Shown: one piece after another, positions 12,058 through 23,651 of the stretch
How positions within the stretch are numbered: position 1 is the first letter of the stretch
Layout of the letters: each line of letters opens with the position of its first letter
Source: Melocanna baccifera
Taxonomy: Eukaryota > Streptophyta > Magnoliopsida > Poales > Poaceae
Length of the DNA stretch: 64,000 nucleotides
Direction of reading: 5' to 3'
NCBI GenBank assembly: GCA_036346265.1
Contig: CM070678.1
Coordinates: 20,686,001-20,750,000 of the forward strand
The notes under the pieces: model-generated
Database searches by the model: none
Told to the model about the DNA's origin: nothing
What the model saw: only the letters and a program-made list of their open reading frames with translations
Made by a program: the position numbers and the translations under genes

Positions 12058-13188
12058 ATGCTAGTGTCTGGAAGAAACGGACTGCTCCTCCTGTTCACAA
12101 GTTTTCTGAATCTTTTGCTTCTTACGCCATCCGATGGCTCGTCAAATTCCACAGAGAATCTCAGTCAAAGCCACAACAAGACTGGGCATCCTTTGGAGGT
12201 AATCAGAGTACATCTAGTTTGGGGCCTTTGCATCGTACTCTTAAGATATATAATTCTGAATTACATTCATCACAGAACAGCCTATTGCTATTTCACATTT
12301 AATGGGTTTTGGTACAAGAAGTGTTACACTGCTGACAGCAACAATATTTGCTTTTTTTCTCTCTTGCAGCTGACGCCCAAAGTATTATTTCAACTCAAGC
12401 TACACGCGATGTTCCACTGGTCTTCTTTCGGTTTCTTGATGCCGGTAGGGATACTACTAGTCAGAATGTCAAGCAAATCTAAAAGCGGCAGATGCATCAG
12501 AGTCCTTTTCTATTTTCATGTCATTTCTCAGGTTTGTGTCGTCTGCAGGACATAACATTTGCTGATCTTTCTTCTTTTTTCTTGTTGTTTTACACAGCAT
12601 CTGATACATATTACATGCTCAATTGAGTTTTCAGATTGCCGCTGTCCTTCTTGCTACCGGCGGCGCGGCTCTGTCGTTGATGAACTTTGATAATTCCTTT
12701 AGTAACGGTCATCAAAGGGTAGGATTGGCACTGTATGGATTCATGTGGCTTCAGCCACTCATCGGTTTCTTCAGACCAGAAAGGTAGACGAAACAACTTT
12801 CCTGTAGTACCATTGCAATCTTTTCATGCTTCTTACAAAGCTTATGCCTAAACCTTATCCCTTTCTCTCTTTCTGCAGAGGTGTTAAGGTGAGGAGTCTG
12901 TGGTACTTCTTCCACTGGCTTCTCGGCATTGCAGTTTGCGCCACTGGCATCGCAAACGTCTACATTGGCCTTCGCACATACCATGAGAGAACCACGAAGA
13001 GCGTGAGGCTTTGGACTGGACTCCTCACCGTTGAGGTCTCCTTCCTAGCTTTGTTCTACCTCTTGATTGACAGATGGAACTACATGATGAAACAAGGAAA
13101 TGTCCCTGTCGAGCAGCTAAGACCTACGGATAATCGCAAAACATATCCGACCACTCTTCGGAAGGAGCTGGGAATGGCGCAAGAGTGA
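12058..13188 (+). CDS. cytochrome b561 domain-containing membrane protein (four exons, 253 aa)
   Basis: Exons 12058-12198, 12370-12531, 12635-12783 and 12879-13188 join in frame (762 nt with stop). All three introns are GT-AG with pyrimidine-rich acceptors. Residues 1-25 form a hydrophobic signal segment (LLLLFTSFLNLLLL). Hydrophobic helices follow at about 61-80, 91-118, 129-146, 157-181 and 193-215. Histidines at H59/H63 (KLHAMFHW), H97 (FYFHVISQ), H127 (NGHQRVG) and H163 (WYFFHWLLG) match the heme-ligand pattern of b561 and ferric reductase proteins. The protein resembles the plant family of short b561 proteins with no DOMON domain. By family it should move electrons across a membrane, probably with ascorbate as donor; the partner is unknown. 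The start is the first ATG that gives the signal peptide. The C-terminal tail (102 residues in exon 4) is hydrophilic at its end. This is the best intact host gene in the window. Confidence 0.9.
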
Positions 13189-13414
13189 AATCTCCAAATA
13201 AAATACAATGTAGGAAGGCAGATGCTGTAAAGATTGCTCTGGAACGTGGTGATGCTGCTACATGGTTTGGTAACTTGTTTGGTTTGAGAGGTGTGCCTTG
13301 AAGAACATTGTACAGTTTTTATACTTCTTTTTTAGATTGCAGAGGATCGGAGATTCGGGGCCTCTTGTGCTGTATCTTGTGCTGCGTTCTTTATAAAGTT
13401 TATTTGAAGATAAC
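13189..13414 (+). other. 3' UTR / downstream flank of the b561 gene
   Basis: An AATAAA lies at 13197-13202, very close to the stop, and more T-rich sequence follows at 13310-13410. The host sequence ends at about 13415, where a copia element begins, so the transcript end lies within this stretch or inside the element. Confidence 0.5.
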
Positions 13415-13422
13415 ATTTGGAC

Positions 13423-13772
13423 CATTATAAAATGTACGGCATAAATAGAAGATTTAAAGAACGGGAGATACATATCTCAATGTGAAAAACCTTGTACAAA
13501 AAACTACGAATGCATGAAAACAGAATTTACTATATAAGAAAATGTTACAATAAGGTTCTTACTATTCCTATAGACTACTAGGTATATATATAAGGCAAGT
13601 AAAACAAGTCTCACACGGAAATGAAATCGAATCAGAAACAGTTGCTACAGGTTAGTTGACACCACGTTTGATACAGCCTGTGCACGGTCCTGACACCGGT
13701 CAAGCCACATCTGGCATAAGGTGATACAATATTCTACATGGATACGGTACGAATTCGGATCAAACTATAACA
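13423..13772 (-). repeat. copia 3' LTR
   Basis: About 80% similar by eye to 18361-18702 and related to the LTRs at 43.8-44.09 and 44.96-45.29 kb. Shared blocks include the GAATTCGTACC start and the ATTTTATAAT end. Confidence 0.65.
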
Positions 13773-14895
13773 ATCTTCACCTTGAGCTGAATTCCCTCAA
13801 ATAGTCAAAAAAACACAATAAACTCCTTCAATTAAATCAAGATAAACATCTTGTGCACCGAAAGTCCATCGGACAATCTTTAACAAGAATGGCTAGAACA
13901 GTCTTATCCAAATACTTCTTGCGAAACAAAATTGAGCAAACCATCAGCATATCTAAACACACAGGTATCAACAAAGCAAACGAATAAATCTAGGTCTTCA
14001 ATAATTTATAACCTCAGCAAAAATCTGAATCTATACAATTGACCTCCTAAAACAAATGCTCAATCGTCGAACGGTATAAGCCAAGACACCTCGTGTGACG
14101 CGTGATAGATAGTAAAGAACTCATCTCATGTAAGCTTGACATGCTCCACCTGAAATACAAAACTAGACAAACCACACTCATTGAAAGAATAACTTGCACT
14201 TGTGACCATCATGTACATCAAACTATCAGCTTTAAAATAATTAAATTTTATGATATTGTTCAAACTGTTTCTGTAAAACTATCTAGATGAAAACAACTCC
14301 TGTGCTATCAATAGGGTATAAACTATAGTAGACCCCTTATATCGAGCTGTGACAACTAAAGAACATTGTAGTACCCACAAAAACATAAACTCCTTCTTAC
14401 ACTTAGATTTTTAATGTTAAATTAAAATTAGAGCAAAATCTTCACTTTTAAACAGCAAAACTCCGGATAACATAATGCTTGTTGCTATCAAGGTGTCATC
14501 AAAATCGTAATAATTGAATGTTGCCAAAGCCTCCGTAATGGTCACATAAGCGATCCAAATTATAATATATCCAAATAATGATTGAAATACCAAATTCAGC
14601 TATCTCCACAACTGACATTGTTTTTTTAAGTACCCTCAATCAAGCGTAGTCCAAATTATGTTGAAAACCTGCAACTTTGCCTTAGACTCTATACGTACGG
14701 ATCTTGCCATAGTAACTCGTAAAATACGATAGATCATCGAACATATCACTAATGATTAATCTCGCATGAATGCCACTAATAATAGGCACAATGGCCCGAA
14801 TTGCAATGAACTCCACCTCCAACAAAAACATATAGAGCTAATGAGCTTCGATGGAGATAGTGTAGTATGACACCAGGGCATAGCGTCGGGTGGCA

Positions 14896-17800
14896 TGTAA
14901 CATCCTAATTTTCAGAGTTTATCTGAAGTTTTTAAAATAAAATTCACTATTTGAATTTTTCTGGATTTAATACAGATTAAAATAAATTTTATTAATTAAA
15001 AAAGATTTAATATGATTAAAGTAAATATGAACAATTACTCAAAATATTTTATTTGGGTTCCTTGTATCTCAAGGAATTTTTTAAAATTTTTGTGATTTTT
15101 TTGGATTTTTTGCTATTTTTTAGAGCTTATTTGACTTAGCCCATTACTGTTCTTTTAGCCCAAATAGCCTCAACCATCCGATCTTGCCCTAGCCACATGT
15201 CGGCTAGCCGACCGTGCCTCACCTAAGCCACTAGATCTCTTCCCGGCCTACATGTCCAGCATCTATCCGACTGTGCACTATTTATCTATGCTTTCTGCCG
15301 TTATCATCCATTTTCCTCACACTGATAGGTGTCGCTCATGCAGCCATCCTTCCACTATTCGTCTTCCTCCTAATTCTCGCTGCCGTCTTTGACCTGGTCT
15401 CCCTCGACGTCTGCGCCAACTCCACCTCTGTGCCGTAACCAACCCAACCACCCTCGGCGTCCGTGCTATAAAGGCCACGCCACCCCTTGGTTCCCACACC
15501 TTGTAGCCGAGCTCATCATGTGCCTTGCCATTCCTACCAAAGCCTATGGCTAAGCCACCAAGAATGGTCGTTGTCTTCACCGTCGCCAGCGAGTGTCACC
15601 ATCGATGAGTTCCACCGTTTCGTCCCGCCGTTCCTTCGGTTCGTCTGCCGCCTTGCTGGCCAACTCCATCACCGCCCTCGCTGGCCAAACCCCGCCATGC
15701 CGCACCACCACAGTCAGCCTCGCCCGTCGCACCGCCTTGCCCTCTCACGCCGAAGCGACGCCTTATGCCGTGTGCCCGCCCACATTAGCCACACCTGCAC
15801 CATGTGACGGTCCGACTTCTTTATGTACCAAGTTCACCATGTACCGTCCCACTGATAACCAAGCCCTACCTGTCAGCCGCTACTGTTCCATAGACCCATG
15901 AGCCAACCAAGTCGAGTCAGTGTCCATGTCAGTAGCTACGCAAACCCTTGGTGCCACGTGTCACCACGTGTCATGACGTGTGTGCGCCACGTCAGCCATC
16001 CGAGCCGTTCTAGGTGCCACATCATCACCACATCAGCATTCACGTTAGCCCTACCTGCCACGTATCTGCCACATCAGCCCTAATCCACCACGTCAACAGC
16101 CGCGTCACAGAGTTCACTGTTCCGTGAGCCAGGTACATCGTAGACTAGCTATTCCATGCACCGAGTCCATATCACAGTAACCTTTTTTAATTTTCAGTAT
16201 TTTTCTTTAGATTTAATTTTTCAAGAGCTCATTCTCCTTTGTCCTAACTTCGATTGACCCTATTTTTTTTCTAAATTTATCTAAAATTAAGCTCTGCCTT
16301 TTGATTCAGGTTTTTAAAGTTTTTAAAATTTATTTAAAATTTATTTGAATTTATTTTATACCTCATTTATTTTCTCTCTCGTTAGATCGCGTCTTCCAAA
16401 GAGCGGGAGCACAACCAAAGAATCAAAAATTCATAACTGAGCAAGACCAAGACAGGTCATATTCTTTGATCATGTTAAACCTAGTTTTCAATCTATTTAT
16501 TTATTATTTTATTTTAAATTATCATGCATTGCTATTTTATTACAAACCATTGTACTTAGTAGTTATTGTCCAACCTAATTAATCCTCCATTTGATAATTT
16601 GAATGCCACGATTCTATTGTTATCATAGGATGAAAAATTATCAAGTAATGTAATACTAGTTATCACATGGGTTGTACGATCAATTTGCTTAACTATGTGT
16701 TATAGTTACATTAGGCTTATCATCACATGTAATCAATTAATTAATTTAACTAAATGAGATATTAAATTATGGTTGTAACCATAGTTATAAAATTTATGTG
16801 CTATGATATTGGTATATTATTGGTGTTGGTTATATAAAATTGGCTTCCACTTAGACGAGTGATCGTGCAATAAAGGGAGAAGTGTGAATTCACTTCGAGG
16901 AATATAAATGTCTTATCTAGGTAATATCTAAGGACTTAGCTTTATGTGTTATTGATCTGAGCCTTACCATGCAAAACACATGTCTAGTATAGAATAGATC
17001 TGGTTGATTAATTTGTGATGTTTCAATTTCAATGTCGCCATTGTGATGAACATAGTTACTGATTTTCATGAGGCACAAGGGGGTGTGATACGAAACTCTA
17101 GTGGGCAGGATTGAGTTGAGGTTGAGCATTGTAAAGGCCTTGTTGTGATTTTCTTTAACGTGAAGATGATCACATCGTGTGGGTACAGTTGTGCAACCTC
17201 TGCATAGTATAAAACTATTCGCATAGTTGTGTCCCCGGTTATGAACAATGTTTGTTGGTTTCAAACGAAGGGTAGAATTCATAAAAACTTGGTTTGGTTA
17301 AACTAGATAAGTAAATGGTTAGTTCACTGGTGGAGCAACTTGTGAATGATTAGTTCACAAGTGGTTTTATTCAATTCCTTTGATTTTTTTATTTATTATC
17401 AGATTCTTTAAAGATTGCTTTCAATCTAATTATTGTATTTACTTTAAATTACTGCTTTCTGCAAAATAACCTTTCGCATATCCATTGGTAAGTCTTGTAT
17501 ACTATATTGCATCTTTGTTATAAATGATTTACTGAGTACCAATGTATTCATGGCTTTATGCCTACCGTTGCTTAGTTGAAGAAGAACCATATTAGTAGAA
17601 GGTTCCTGAAGGAGAATACTTCGATAACGTCGCGAATTAGGACTTCGCTCCCTAGTTGATTGCCTGTGGGCATGTCGAATGGTTACTACATTTATTTTAT
17701 TTTTCGCTGCTAGTTTCTTAAGCCCTTCAAGCTATTAATTGTAAGCTTAGCCATAATATTGTACTCTGATAATTAAAATTATTTGATTCTTTCCTTTAGT

Positions 17801-17912
17801 AATCGTGCATATGATCGATATTTCATCTATATTTACACTGTATACACTAGCGTGATCATGGACTAGTGTGATATACATAGAGAGTCCGGATTTACAGATT
17901 CGAATCTTGACA
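14896..17912 (+). mobile_element. gypsy-type solo LTR, 3.0 kb
   Basis: Starts TGTAACATCC and ends GAATCTTGACA (TG...CA). It is flanked by TGGCA (14891-14895) and TGGCG (17913-17917), a near-perfect 5-bp target duplication. There is no primer-binding site, polyprotein or second LTR, so a solo LTR left by recombination is the simplest reading. It contains a C-rich block with repeated CACGTGTC and CCACGTCAGC motifs (15930-16095) and a 3' part homologous to 59.9-60.7 kb. It lies inside the copia element 13420-18702. Open frames at 15487-16083 are by-products of the C-rich block. Confidence 0.7.
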
Positions 17913-18360
17913 TGGCGCAGACGATGATGTTGGCAAACCTAGCACTGAAACAGTCGCTAAAGAAGAGCATGGAATTGCTTGTTCATGCGATGGTCGTCAT
18001 AGGAGTCTTCTCCTCTCAAGGTAGCAGCTTTTATCTTGAATCTGAAGCTTTTCCTGGTACATTTTTCTCTTTCCTTGCTCTCGATTTTCTGGCATTGAGC
18101 TCTCTGCATAGGAACCGAGGACGTTTGGACACTTCTATGCTTGTATCGCACGGCTTCACTTCGACTCGAAGATGGAAGGAGGAGCCCGGCTTGGATTCGA
18201 ACTCACCGAAAACTCAGACACGAGAAAAGCTTTGATTTTTTTTCTTGAACTGATCTCCCTCCTTGCAGATGTCACACTTGTCCATATGATGAAAAGCCCA
18301 ACAGTCTCCTTCTCCCAGGGTAGCGACTTTGTTCTTAAAGCCTAATCTCTAATACAACTT

Positions 18361-18702
18361 ATTATAAAATGCATGGTAGAAATAGAAGATCTAAATAACG
18401 AGCGACACGGATTTTTAACATAGAAAACTCTTGCGAGAAAAATCATGAACGTACGAATGCGAAATTCACTATATGAGGAGATATTAAAATAGGCTTTTGC
18501 TCTTCCTATGGACTATTATGGTACATATAGGATAAGGGAAATGAGTCCAACATGGAGAGGAAATGGAATCAGACTCGGCCACTACAGGTTGACACCATGT
18601 CTATTACAGCCTGTTCATGGCCCTAGCACTGGTCAAACCACGTCTGTCATGAGACGATGCAGTATTCTATATGGACATGGTACGAATTTAGGTCTAACTT
18701 CA
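18361..18702 (-). repeat. copia 5' LTR
   Basis: Direct repeat partner of 13423-13772. On the minus strand it is followed by a degenerate primer-binding site. Confidence 0.6.
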
Positions 18703-18707
18703 ATTTG

Positions 18708-19840
18708 TTCAACTTGTACTATTTGTGGAAAGTAGATAGATGCAACATTATATTTTTTTCAGGGAAGAAATAATTAGAACCGTGCTTGATGCTTATCTGT
18801 AATCTTGATGCTAGTTTGATCAAGATGAATTAAGGTAAATGATTTAGTAGATTCAGACTTATGAGTTTTAAATAGCATGCGTAAGTGAACTTGTGTAAGT
18901 AAAATCTCTGTGTGTGTGGGGTTATCGAGTTTTCCCTATTGTGCTAAGTGGATATTATTCACTACGGGCTAAGTGTGGTTGGTTAGCTTGCTTATATAAA
19001 GAGATTGAAATAGAGACTTGTGTTATTCATCCAATCCATCTCTCTTATGCTCTCATATCTAAAGTTAAGGTCTGAGAGTTGAGTGCATTGTGTGCTCTGT
19101 CCTCCAAGGTGGAGTAACTGTAAAACCATCTCTCTCAAGCAAGTGCTACATCAATCTTTGATGATCTCTATGTTTATTTCTTATTTTGATTAATTTGTTC
19201 TTATTTCAGTTGGTTTTGATCTTTTTTCTTTCATCTGCTTAATCTTGCTATGCCAAGGACCTGATTGTGATGGAGATAACATCTGTAGATTAATCTCCTA
19301 TCATCTAGATACTTTAATAGCAAGTTCATGAAGAAACCCGATTTACTTGATTTTGGCATCATTTAGTGATTTCTTGTTTCAATGGTTTTTGGGTCGTGTC
19401 TTCGGTGTTCTAGCTTGCTGTGACATGTGAAAATACACCTAGAGTCATCTTGTCCATTATATATCAACGAGCAAGTTGTATTCATCGTTTGGGGTTTGGC
19501 TCAATTTTGGTACAACCTTTCAATAAACTAAAAAAGGTCTTAACTTTGGACATAATTTTTATGATCGTTTGTTAGAATAGGTTCATAATAACCTAGAGAA
19601 GATCTATGCAAAAAATTTATATTATTTGGATTTACGATTAAAAGTTCTCTCGATTTTGGTTTTAGAAATTGTGCTGAAAACACTATTTATTCCTTGATTT
19701 TACTGTGACAGGTAATTAGACCGTCATTGGAGGAGGGGTCAAACCGCTATTTGTAAGCCAGTTAGACCGTCGAAAAGTATTGGCTTCAAGATTTTATGTT
19801 TTTAAGCTACAGTACCTGAAAAGTCGTCGCCGAACTCTGC
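18708..19840. other. intergenic, repeat-like, no gene recognised
   Basis: AT-rich. The 18900-19140 part resembles a retroelement LTR leader (TATATAAAG near 18993, then C/T-rich sequence), but no boundary or partner was found. Confidence 0.3.
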
Positions 19841-19995
19841 CGCCCATTGCGGAAGCCATCTGGGGCGGGCCCATATTCCTCTGGGCGGGCACTCGCTGGG
19901 CGCCGGGTTCGCGCTGCAGGTGGGCAAGGCACTCGCCAAGGACGGCGTCACTGCTGGACTGCTGGTGTCGTTGTTGTTGGTCTTGTTGTCGAGGA
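19841..19995 (+). pseudogene. scrap of a lipase/alpha-beta-hydrolase gene (GHSLG motif)
   Basis: A GC-rich stretch of about 150 bp in an AT-rich setting reads GGHSLGAGFALQVGKALAKD in one frame. The G-x-S-x-G nucleophile elbow and the following helix are typical of class-3 lipase-like plant proteins. The frame has no start and is lost before and after this block, so it is a fragment, not a gene. Length and identity are too small for a firm family call. Confidence 0.4.
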
Positions 19996-20221
19996 GGGTT
20001 GGGGCAATAAATATAATGCCAGGTGAGATTATAAGTTTAATTCAGAGATCATGAGTTTATACGAGAGCGAGTTCCTTCTAAATCTATAACAGAACGAGTT
20101 CTTTCAAAAAAAAACACACGCTAGATGGACGTGACAATTGACATATGACAAAACTCCTTTTTTGTTGAGGATTTGGATTGATAATTTGAAGTTCTTCACC
20201 CTACAAAATGTTGAAAAAGAA

Positions 20222-20246
20222 ATGAAAAGCAAAAAAATTAAAAAGA
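20222..20246 (-). terminator. Pol III oligo-T terminator of tRNA-Arg
   Basis: Read on the minus strand, a few bases after the tRNA 3' end the sequence runs through TTTTT and a TTTTTTT run, as expected for RNA polymerase III termination. Confidence 0.7.
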
Positions 20247-20255
20247 GCTTACCAT

Positions 20256-20328
20256 CGACTCCACTGGGGATCGAACCCAGAATCTCTGGTTCCGTAGACC
20301 AGCGCCTTATCCATTGGGCCATGGAGTC
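20256..20328 (-). tRNA. tRNA-Arg (ACG)
   Basis: A 73-nt cloverleaf on the minus strand beginning GACTCCATGGCCC and ending CAGTGGAGTCG. The acceptor stem GACTCCA pairs with TGGAGTC. The D-arm/box A is TGGCCCAATGG and the T-arm/box B is GGTTCGATCC. The anticodon loop CTACGGA carries ACG (forward positions 20293-20295). There is no intron and no encoded CCA. A CAA motif lies a few bases upstream, as in plant tRNA genes. It matches the well-known plant tRNA-Arg(ACG), which reads CGN codons after A34-to-I editing. It stands alone, with no other tRNA nearby. Confidence 0.97.
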
Positions 20329-21074
20329 CTGGCTGGAAAGTTTGAAAACACTCAATTATTGTACTGGTTAGACATAGGCGCACAGCAGTACACCAAATCG
20401 GCGCACCGCAGTGTACAGTGTCCGGATCAAACACAGGTGATAATTTTAATTTCTCTACTGTTTTTTAATCTGCTTAATGCGAACCCTTACCATGCTATAT
20501 TCAACAAACTGGGTTATCTGTAATGAAACGTTTGTACTGGGGAACACTAAACATAAATTGAGTATGCACGGCACCATAGTAACCTGAAGCACAAATAATG
20601 TTCCGGTGAATACCACCAGACACCAGTATGAGACTTGGTGTCAGTGGTACACTATCGGCCTATCACACAAGATACTACAATCTTGCATGAGAAGGAAATT
20701 CCACCTATCTATAGATTCCATTACAAAGCTCAGTTCTGTAATATACAATTGATTGGTTCATCCAGTTTGGTGAATCATCAGAACAACACAATGGTCACAT
20801 CTAGTCGTAATGATTCCTCACACAATTCACCGCTTTCCCGCATAAGGAAAATAGGATAAATATGATCACCAGCATGGGAAAATAGGATAAACATGAATAC
20901 ATGTGCATTGTGCAATATACATGTTTAAAAAATCATCTTTTTCTTTTTATATTCAGCCATTGCCTTCTCAAACTCAGCACGCCTCTCAGTAGCTAGATCA
21001 TAATACTTCACCTTTTCCTGGTGTGCAATGAACAAAGTGAAACTATTAACAGCAGTATGATATAAAGCGTTATA
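20329..21074. other. intergenic, no gene recognised
   Basis: Upstream side of the tRNA and AT-rich sequence. Short open frames only. Confidence 0.35.
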
Positions 21075-21320
21075 GGGGTGTTTGGAATAGCAATGACTTC
21101 TGATTTCTGCTTAAAATTTTACTATAGCTGACTTATTTTTTACTGTAACTGAGTTGATTTATTGGACATAACTAAATTTTTTAAAAAATGTAAAAATAAA
21201 AACGGCATGCTAATGTATTATGGATAATACAAAAGAATACGAGAAAAAAGCAAAACACAAAAATTCCAAAAAAAAAGAATACAAACAAAATTGTTACAGT
21301 ACAATAAACGCTATCGCCAA
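21075..21320 (+). mobile_element. diverged Tourist-like MITE
   Basis: GGGGTGTTTGG at the left and an inverted AAACGCT at the right enclose the family core in reverse (ACTATAGCTGACTTATTTTTTA, then TTATGGATAATACAAAAGAAT). It is related to 62082-62360. Ends are approximate. Confidence 0.5.
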
Positions 21321-22339
21321 TCGCCGTCGTCCAAAAAAAGCTATCGTGAGCGCTGCCATATGTCTTGTCTTGGCAACATATTTTGCTTCTTTGTAAGCAA
21401 ATTTAGAAGACTGATGTGCCATGTGTCATGCAAGGGTCAACCAGAACTCTAGGTCAGAACTGCTACATACGTATGTGACAATTTATATTTTCTAAAAGGG
21501 AAATTTCATAAGCATATGGCCAATATTTAAGGCTTAAAAGAATTCATAGTTGATCTTGATACACATCTGTTTCTGTTTTCCTATAGCTTGTTGGTATGCA
21601 TGAAATGATATGTTCTAAGTAGCTTCCGAATTATGAAAATCAGACGCTGAAGCCGTTTGGAGCGTTTGTGTCTACGGAAAACATTATTATGGGCTGCTAA
21701 AATGAGCCCGCAATCACACATCCATAAGACCGTCTGCGCGAATAGCATAACGAAACCCTCTCAAAAGGAAAGAACCTCGCCTAACGAGACGGCCTCTACG
21801 CGGCCCGTTCGAAGACCCAACTCGGCGCAACTCGCCTAACAAGGAAAGCCCAAACCTGGCTTAAATCAGTTGTTGCCTCCCCATGCATGCTGATGCTTGT
21901 AATTGCACCACATCATCTGTCCAGGATCCGGCGTAAGATCGGGGCAATAACGCAGCTAGTGAGGTACTCCATCTGTTTGCAAATACTTGGCAATGTTAAT
22001 TTTTTACGGTTTTGATTAAATTTTAACTATTAATTTTACACTGATAAATTTATAAAGTATCACCAAAGTACAATAGTGTAAAATGTATTTCTCATACCGT
22101 AAGCGTGATAGCACCTGAGAATTTGAGATGACTTGACCGGAGAGACTTGCGAGTCAATGCGTTGCAATTGATTAGAAATACGAGCAGTACGAGTAGTGCC
22201 TGGCCAGCTACCATGCAATGCTTGCAGTTACCGCTGGTACTTTGCCGGTCTCAGAAAATGCCATGAATAAGCAGGCCTCCAATCAATTAAGGCCCTGTCA
22301 ACTCATCATCATCGTCTTCTCCGATTCCTCGTATTGTTA
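21321..22339. other. intergenic with a Stowaway end
   Basis: At 21963-22100 one Stowaway-like end (TACTCCATCTGTTTGC) is followed by the AT-rich core, but no matching inverted end is visible. The remainder shows no gene. Confidence 0.35.
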
Positions 22340-23651
22340 ATTTCGAATCCAGTTCTGGTCCTATAAAAATGAAGATGCATTGCCCGACGAGACGATCCAC
22401 CGGTTCGTCGGCGTCGGCATGATGACGGACCTCAGACACCCTATGAAGAGCAACACCGTCCCGCTCTGGGCCTTGCCACTGCACTTTCCCTTCCTTGATT
22501 CATCGTCGTCAATGCGGTACATATATGTGTACCTCCCACGATTAACTTTCTAAAAAGTCTAATTTCTCATGTGATCCAATCAAATTGTTTGTCCTAAATG
22601 CGCAGATCATTGCTGTCATTGGGCCTATGATTATCTTCACCGTCATCTACATCAGGAGGAGGAACGTCCATGATTTGCACCAAGCTATGCTAGGTACATT
22701 CTTGAGAATCCTTCAGCACCACTGTGATCTTTCCTTTTTTTGTTTTGTCCTAACGCGCATTACATGGTCACAGCTTCCCTGATGGGATCGTTGTAACAAC
22801 TCTCACCTCAATTCCTCCTAATTTTACGTCTTGCACATATCGTTTTGTTTGCATCCGAACCTAAAGTAGTTGTTAAAGTAGTTGACTTGATGTCCAGGTA
22901 TACGACAACATCACCACAGGAGTCATATGCCACGGAGACGCAAGCGTGATCAACGAAGGCCACAAGAGCTCCCCAAGTGGGCACACTTCATGTTTCACTC
23001 CAGTGGCGGCTCCATGTTATAACCTGGGGGGTCAAGCGTGCCCACAGGTTTTTGCAAAATAGCCAATACTATTGATATTTGCATTGAAATATATAAAACT
23101 GTAAAGATTTTAAAAGAATTGATCTCACAGAGTTTGAGTTTTGGCTTCGCCACAGTTTTACTCACATAGCAGTATAGTACCAATCAATTAACAACATAAC
23201 CATTTTTTTTTACTATATTGAACTATGCGGTTACCATCACGAGTTCAGTCAGCTCACGGTAACAACAAAAGAATATATGTTCCTAATCGGTGGTTAATCG
23301 TCTCTTTCTTGCTATGTGGCACAGGGTCTTTTGCCGGTCTCGGATTCCTGTCATGGTACCTCGCCGGGAAAATCACCGTCTTCGATCGAAGGGGGCACGT
23401 CGCCAAGCTGTGCATCGTCCTTGTCCCTCTGCTCGTCGCGGCGATGACTGCGATCTCGCGGGTTGATGACTACTAGCACCATTGGCAGGATGTGTGTGCA
23501 TGGGCGGCGTAGGTGTCTCATGAATCTGCCTTGGTCATTAGACTCTGAACTCTCTTTTTGTGTGCTGATGAGTTTGCCATGTCCATGTAGGGATGGTGGG
23601 CGCCTCTGCTTGCTACCTGCAGTTCTTTCCACCACCTTCTGATGAGAAAGA
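22340..23651 (+). pseudogene. lipid phosphate phosphatase (PAP2 family) pseudogene
   Basis: Plant LPPs are integral membrane enzymes that dephosphorylate phosphatidic acid. Remnants in order: 22340-22516 (HRFVG, then RHPMKSNTVPLWALP), 22606-22693 (GPMIIFTVIYIRRRNVHDLH), a 20-bp scrap at 22774-22793 (FPDG), 22898-22992 (TTGVICHGDASVINEGHKSS then PSGHTS, motif C2) and about 23325-23476 (SFAGLGFLSWYLAGKI, then SRVDDY). The exon that should carry motif C1 (K-x6-RP) is missing except for its end. In motif C3 the Trp codon is TAG: SRVDDY-stop-HHWQD. An extra G at the junction near 23325 also breaks the frame. The C-terminus is a scrap (CYLQFFPPPSDEK) at 23612-23651. A hAT MITE sits in the intron after the PSGHTS exon. 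It is clearly dead. Confidence 0.85.
23001..23155. mobile_element. hAT-type MITE (155 bp)
   Basis: Starts CAGTGGCGGCTCC and ends GGCTTCGCCACAG, imperfect inverted repeats. It is flanked by 8-bp duplications TTTCACTC (22993-23000) and TTTTACTC (23156-23163). The 8-bp duplication and CAGTGGCGG end fit the hAT superfamily. A sister copy is at 33201-33348. Confidence 0.8.

Larger units (their letters stand above)
13420..18702 (-). mobile_element. decayed Ty1/copia retrotransposon (minus strand), interrupted
   Basis: Direct repeats of about 345 bp at 13423-13772 and 18361-18702 are the LTRs. On the minus strand a purine-rich tract (CAAGGTGAAGAT) sits directly before TGTT at 13772, the usual copia polypurine/3'-LTR junction. 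A decayed primer-binding site (TTGTATTAGAGAT) follows the other LTR near 18345-18358. The pentamer ATTTG occurs just outside both ends (13415-13419 and 18703-18707), a likely target duplication, although it is offset by a few bases from the left LTR end. The interior is only about 1.6 kb of non-coding relic after removing the inserted gypsy LTR, and no readable gag-pol remains. Confidence 0.65.

Noticed and set aside
15487..16083. Pro/Ser/His-rich open frames at 15.5-16.1 kb
   Set aside because: Inside the gypsy solo LTR and caused by its C-rich CCACGT-type repeats.
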